Assembly (NCBI GenBank): GCA_038253555.1
Contig: JBBSGZ010000158.1
Location: forward strand, 1 to 8,068
Length of the DNA stretch: 8,068 bases
Direction: 5' to 3'
Source of the DNA: JALYUA01 sp038253555
GTDB taxonomy: Bacteria; Acidobacteriota; Thermoanaerobaculia; UBA5066; Gp7-AA6
The stretch's first letter is position 1, and each line of letters begins with the position of its first letter. The position numbers were made by a program, and so were the translations under genes. This document shows, in pieces, positions 4,957 through 8,068 of this stretch. Under the pieces are notes generated by a model. The model did not search any database, was not told the DNA's origin, and saw nothing but the letters and a program-made list of their open reading frames with translations.

Positions 4957-5688
4957 ATGCCGATGCCCGTCTATCGCCGGATTCTCCTGAAGCTCTCCGG
5001 AGAGGCGTTGATGGGCCAGCGGCCCTTCGGGATCGATCCGGAATGCGTCGCGAGGATCGCCGACGAGATCCGGGAGGTCCACGCCCTCGGGGTGCAGATC
5101 GCGGTCGTTCTGGGGGGCGGCAACATCATCCGGGGGATCGCGGCGGCGGCGCAGGGGATCGATCGCGTGGCGGGAGACCATATGGGCCTCCTCGCCACCG
5201 CGATCAACGGTCTCGGGATGCAGGACGCGCTCGAGAAGCGGGGATTGACGACCCGGCTGATGTCCGCCATCGAGATGCGGCAGATCGCCGAGCCGTTTCT
5301 GCGCCGCCGCGCCGTGCGCCACCTGGAAAAAGGCCGACTCGTGATGCTCGTGGGAGGCACGGGAAACCCCTTCTTCACGACGGACACGGCCGCGGCGCTG
5401 CGGGCCAATGAAATGAAGGCGGACGTTCTCTTGAAAGCCACGAAGGTGGATGGGGTTTACGATTCGGACCCCGTGAAGAATCCGCACGCGAAATTCCTGA
5501 AGACCCTGACCTATCGGGACGCGCTCTCCGCGGGCCTCCAGGTGATGGACGCGGCGGCGATCGCGCTCTGCATGGAGAATGGCGTTCCCATCAAGGTCTT
5601 CAATCTCTTCGTGCCCGGGAATATCCTCCGGGTCGTCGCCGGCGAGGACGTCGGTTCCCTCGTGACGTCGGAAGGAGGCGCGCGATGA
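4957..5688 (+). CDS. pyrH: UMP kinase
   Basis: UMP kinase phosphorylates UMP to UDP with ATP, supplying pyrimidine nucleotides; it belongs to the amino-acid kinase fold, unlike eukaryotic UMP kinases. It has 243 residues, the usual length. Motifs: phosphate-binding KLSGEAL at 12-18, GGGNIIRG at 53-60, UMP-site residues around DRVAGDHMG at 69-77, GGTGNPFFTTDTAA at 133-146, and the ATP-site KATKVDGVYDSDP at 160-172. AGGAG at 4942-4946 overlaps the tsf stop and lies 10 bases before the ATG at 4957; a second ATG at 4963 is less well spaced. The 3' end overlaps frr by 4 bases (ATGA). The order tsf-pyrH-frr is the common bacterial one. Confidence 0.97.
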   Translation: MPMPVYRRILLKLSGEALMGQRPFGIDPECVARIADEIREVHALGVQIAVVLGGGNIIRGIAAAAQGIDRVAGDHMGLLATAINGLGMQDALEKRGLTTRLMSAIEMRQIAEPFLRRRAVRHLEKGRLVMLVGGTGNPFFTTDTAAALRANEMKADVLLKATKVDGVYDSDPVKNPHAKFLKTLTYRDALSAGLQVMDAAAIALCMENGVPIKVFNLFVPGNILRVVAGEDVGSLVTSEGGAR

Positions 5689-6239
5689 AACAGGAGCTGA
5701 AGGACATCGAAAAGCGGATGAGCGACGCGATCGCGCACTTAAAAGAGCGCTTCAAGACGCTCCGCACCGGCCGCGCGAATCTCGGAATGCTCGACGGAAT
5801 TCTCGTGTCCGCGTACGGGGCGGACCTCCCGATCAACCAGGTCGCCAACCTCTCCGTCCCCGAGCCCACTCTCATCGTCGCCACGCCATGGGACCCGAAG
5901 ATGGCCGTGGAGATCGAGCGGGCCGTCCGGAAATCCGAGCTCGGCTTGAATCCGCAGAACGACGGGAAAACGGTTCGGATCCCGATTCCCTCGTTGACCG
6001 AGGATCGCCGGAAAGACCTCGCGAAGAAGGCGCACCACATGGCGGAAGAGGCGCGGGTCGAGATCCGGCGCTTCCGTCACGAGGGCAACGACCGTGTCAA
6101 GAAGATGCTCAAGGACAAGGCGATCTCGGAAGACGACGAGCGCCGCGCCCTCGATGAATCGCAGAAGATCACCGACAGGAAGATCGGCGAGGTCGACGAG
6201 CTCTTGAAATCCAAGGAGAAAGAGATCCTCGCCGTCTGA
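5685..6239 (+). CDS. frr: Ribosome recycling factor
   Basis: RRF splits post-termination ribosomes together with EF-G. The 184 residues match the family length of about 185. Domain I is a three-helix bundle (residues about 1-30 and 105-184) and domain II a beta sandwich (about 31-104). Visible marks: LRTGRANLGMLDGI at 26-39, PINQVANLSVPEPTLIVATP at 49-68, GLNPQNDGKTVRIPIPSLTE at 87-106, RRKDLAKKAHHMAEEARVEI followed by RRFRHEGND at about 108-136, and KITDRKIGEVDELLKSKEKE at the C-terminus. AAGGAGG at 5672-5678 is 6 bases before the ATG, and the ATG overlaps the pyrH stop, so the two are likely translationally coupled. Confidence 0.97.
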   Translation: MKQELKDIEKRMSDAIAHLKERFKTLRTGRANLGMLDGILVSAYGADLPINQVANLSVPEPTLIVATPWDPKMAVEIERAVRKSELGLNPQNDGKTVRIPIPSLTEDRRKDLAKKAHHMAEEARVEIRRFRHEGNDRVKKMLKDKAISEDDERRALDESQKITDRKIGEVDELLKSKEKEILAV

Positions 6240-6253
6240 CCCGGCGGCACCTC

Positions 6254-6913
6254 ATGGGCTGGATCGCGATCGTTCCTGCCGCGGGTTCCGGCTCCCGGCT
6301 CGAGCGGTCCGAGCCCAAGGCATTCATTTCTCTCGGAGGCCGGATGCTCGTCGAACGCGCTCTCGACATGCTGCGCGCGATGCCCGCCGAGCGGATCGCG
6401 GTGGCCGTTCCGAAGGACCGAGTGAACGAGATGAAGGCGATTCTTCGCCCCCCGGAGGTCGCCCTCGCCGGGGGAGCGACGCGGGCGGACTCCGTCCGGC
6501 GGGCGTTTGCGGCGCTCGACGCCGCCGCGGACGACATCGTCTGCATTCACGATGCCGCGCGTCCCTTAGTGAGCGTCGAAGAGGCGGCGCGTGTGATGCG
6601 CGCGGCCGAGCGCGCGGGGGCGGCGATTGCCGCGACGCCGGTCGTGGACACCATCAAACACGCCGCGGGGGGGCGGGTGGCCGCAACGGTCGATCGAGAC
6701 GGTCTGTGGGCGGCGGCGACGCCCCAGGCGTTTCGCGCCGACATCCTCCGGCGGGCGCTCGCCGGAAGACGGGACGCCACCGACGAGGCGTCCCTGTGCG
6801 AAGAGATGGGAGTGGGGGTCGAAATCGTGCCGGTCTCCCGCTTCGCCTTCAAGGTGACGACCAAGGAAGACCTGGATCTCGCAGAGTCGATTCTCGCCTG
6901 GAGGCAGTCATGA
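6254..6913 (+). CDS. ispD: 2-C-methyl-D-erythritol 4-phosphate cytidylyltransferase
   Basis: IspD joins CTP and methylerythritol phosphate to give CDP-methylerythritol, the third step of the MEP isoprenoid pathway. The 219 residues are slightly short for the family but complete. Active-site elements seen: VPAAGSGSRLERSEPKAF at 7-24 with R15 and K22 (catalytic Arg and Lys in E. coli IspD), ADSVRRAF at 78-85, IHDAARP at 98-104, TVDRDGLW at 145-152 with the conserved Arg, DATDEASLCEE, and FKVTTKEDLDLAE at 199-211 with the conserved Lys. The start is 14 bases after frr; the binding site is weak (GGCGGC), so coupling to frr is plausible. It overlaps ispF by 4 bases. Confidence 0.95.
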   Translation: MGWIAIVPAAGSGSRLERSEPKAFISLGGRMLVERALDMLRAMPAERIAVAVPKDRVNEMKAILRPPEVALAGGATRADSVRRAFAALDAAADDIVCIHDAARPLVSVEEAARVMRAAERAGAAIAATPVVDTIKHAAGGRVAATVDRDGLWAAATPQAFRADILRRALAGRRDATDEASLCEEMGVGVEIVPVSRFAFKVTTKEDLDLAESILAWRQS

Positions 6914-7407
6914 CGTCGCGCGTCGGGATCGGCTTCGATGCGCACCAGTTCGCCCCCGGCCGCCCCCTCCGCCTCGGCGGCGTAGTGATTCCTTATGGCG
7001 CGGGATTGAAGGGACACTCCGACGGCGATGCCCTTCTCCACGCGATCGCCGACGCCATTCTGGGCGCCGCGGGTCTGGCTTCCCTGGGCGAGCACTTTCC
7101 GGATGACGACGCGGCGACGGAGGGAGCCGACAGCGGCCCGCTCCTTTCCCGGGTCAGCGACGTCGCCCGGCGGAACGGCTTCACGATCGAGAACGTCGAC
7201 GCAGTCGTGATCGGCGAGGCGCCGAAAATCGCGCCTCACCGGGAGGCGATCCGCGCCCGCGTCGCGAAAATCCTGGATCTGTCCGTCGAGGTCGTCAATG
7301 TCCGAGGGACGAGCTCCAACGGTCTCGGGTTCCCCGGCCGGGGAGAAGGCATCGCCGTCATGGCGGTCGTCCTCCTCCGCCGGGACCCTCCCGACTCCGG
7401 CGCGTGA
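6910..7407 (+). CDS. ispF: 2-C-methyl-D-erythritol 2,4-cyclodiphosphate synthase
   Basis: IspF cyclises CDP-methylerythritol 2-phosphate and releases CMP, two steps after IspD. The 165 residues match the family. The zinc ligands are present as D10, H12 and H44 (E. coli D8, H10, H42) in GFDAHQF and GHSDGDALLHA. Also present are GEHFPDDD, GADSGPLLS, EAPKIAPHREAIR and GLGFPGRGEGIA. Two usually conserved positions differ: the Asp of GDIG is Ser58 (LASLGEHF), and the Glu of TTTEKLGF is Asn137 (TSSNGLGF). ATG at 6910 overlaps the ispD stop, with GGAGG at 6900-6904, 5 bases upstream. A longer in-frame extension to 6706 is an out-of-frame reading of ispD and is not used. The adjacency with ispD is common and the pair can occur fused; here they are separate. 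Confidence 0.94.
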   Translation: MTSRVGIGFDAHQFAPGRPLRLGGVVIPYGAGLKGHSDGDALLHAIADAILGAAGLASLGEHFPDDDAATEGADSGPLLSRVSDVARRNGFTIENVDAVVIGEAPKIAPHREAIRARVAKILDLSVEVVNVRGTSSNGLGFPGRGEGIAVMAVVLLRRDPPDSGA

Positions 7408-8068
7408 TTCTCTCCCGGCTCCACCCGATCGCGGAGGCTGTCCGCTCCCGCCCCCGCGAGATCGAGTTCGTCCTTTTCGACTCGAACCGGCGGGACCGCC
7501 GGATCAACGAGCTGAAGGCGCTCTGTCGCCAGGAGGGGGTCCCGGCGCGGTACGGCAACCACCGCGCCTTAGAGCGCCTGGGCGGCCCCGACCACCAGGG
7601 GGCCGTGGCCCGCCTGGCGGCAAGGGGGTACCTGCCGGAAGAAGAGGCGTTGACGGGACCCCGGGGCAGCCGGCTGCTGATTGTCCTGGACGAAGTTTCG
7701 GATCCGCAAAACCTCGGGGCCGTCCTCCGGGTGGCCGACGGGGCGGGTGCTAGGGTCGTCCTGCCCGAACGCGGATCGGCGCCCCTGTCGGAAACGGTCG
7801 AAAGGACCTCCGCCGGCGCGCTCGAGCGGGTTCCGGTCGTGCGGGTGGGCAATTTGAGGCGATTTCTGGACAGGTTGAAGGAGCAGGGGTTCCGGGTGGT
7901 GGGTCTCGACCCGTCCGGAGAGGTCGTCTACGGCATCGATCTCACGGGGGACCTGGCCCTGGTCGTCGGAGCGGAGGGAAAGGGGCTGCGGCGGCTGGTC
8001 CGGGAGGGCTGTGATCTTCTGGCGCGGCTTCCGATGAAGGGGGCTGTCGCCTCCCTGAACGTTTCCAC
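7404..8068 (+). CDS. rlmB: 23S rRNA 2'-O-ribose methyltransferase, RlmB/TrmH family (C-terminus cut by the right edge)
   Basis: This is a SPOUT-class methyltransferase; RlmB modifies G2251 (E. coli number) of 23S rRNA in the P loop. There are 221 whole codons before the edge. The N-terminal substrate-binding domain reads LHPIAEAVRSRPREIEFVLF, then RRDRRINELKALC and DHQGAVA. The knot domain has motif 1, LDEVSDPQNLGAVLRVADGA at 95-114, with conserved Asn103 and Arg109; motif 2, VVGAEGKGLRRLV at 187-199; and the start of motif 3, PMKGAVASLNVS at 210-221. Only a short C-terminal helix should be missing. The start is GTG at 7404, whose GTGA overlaps the ispF stop; no strong binding site is seen, so translation probably depends on coupling. 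cysS, often between ispF and such a gene, is absent. Assignment to RlmB rather than a paralogue such as TrmH rests on the N-terminal domain type. Confidence 0.88.
   Translation, partial: MILSRLHPIAEAVRSRPREIEFVLFDSNRRDRRINELKALCRQEGVPARYGNHRALERLGGPDHQGAVARLAARGYLPEEEALTGPRGSRLLIVLDEVSDPQNLGAVLRVADGAGARVVLPERGSAPLSETVERTSAGALERVPVVRVGNLRRFLDRLKEQGFRVVGLDPSGEVVYGIDLTGDLALVVGAEGKGLRRLVREGCDLLARLPMKGAVASLNVS

Noticed and set aside
4109..4990. Plus-strand frame of 293 codons within tsf
   Set aside because: It is an alternative frame of EF-Ts, with an Arg/Gly-rich composition typical of shifted GC-rich genes.
1..8068. CRISPR array, insertion sequence, prophage or defence system
   Set aside because: No regularly spaced identical repeats, transposase motifs, terminal inverted repeats flanked by duplications, or phage-type genes were seen. 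The short repeats present are explained above.

Overview
The window comes from a GC-rich bacterium. It carries one conserved block of plus-strand housekeeping genes, preceded by a short accessory region. The gene order is rplM-rpsI-rpsB-tsf-pyrH-frr-ispD-ispF-rlmB. The L13-S9 pair fused to S2/EF-Ts/UMP kinase/RRF, together with the MEP isoprenoid pathway and an upstream secreted beta-helix protein, suggests a deep-branching soil or sediment lineage such as Acidobacteriota or a relative. That placement is an inference from gene order and protein flavour; no marker was compared with a database.

Layout. Positions 1-760 hold the N-terminal part of a minus-strand gene for a secreted right-handed beta-helix protein, which runs off the left edge. 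Positions 761-1247 hold no convincing gene. They contain three strong inverted repeats, two of which share an 18-base core, so a structured leader RNA or a repeat family is possible. A LuxR-type regulator with a degenerate receiver domain follows (about 1248-1955). A gap of about 210 bp holds a near-consensus sigma-70 promoter and, downstream of it, a terminator-shaped hairpin that lies inside the leader of rplM.

From 2167 to the right edge every gene is on the plus strand. L13 and S9 are nearly contiguous. The next two gaps are unusually long for such an operon: 114 bp before rpsB, with hairpins and a degenerate heptamer tandem repeat, and 123 bp before tsf. rpsB appears to begin with a CTG codon. 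After tsf the genes are tightly packed, with 4-bp start/stop overlaps at pyrH-frr, ispD-ispF and ispF-rlmB, which suggests translational coupling. rlmB is cut by the right edge just after its third SPOUT motif.

Together these genes serve the translation machinery (two small-subunit proteins, one large-subunit protein, EF-Ts, the ribosome recycling factor, a 23S rRNA 2'-O-methyltransferase), pyrimidine nucleotide supply (UMP kinase) and isoprenoid precursor synthesis (IspD, IspF). I see no insertion sequence, phage gene, CRISPR array, tRNA or rRNA. I do not see a clear new multi-gene system. The points most worth checking are the attenuator-like leader, the CTG start of rpsB, the repeated hairpins before the LuxR gene, its pseudo-receiver domain, and two active-site substitutions in IspF.
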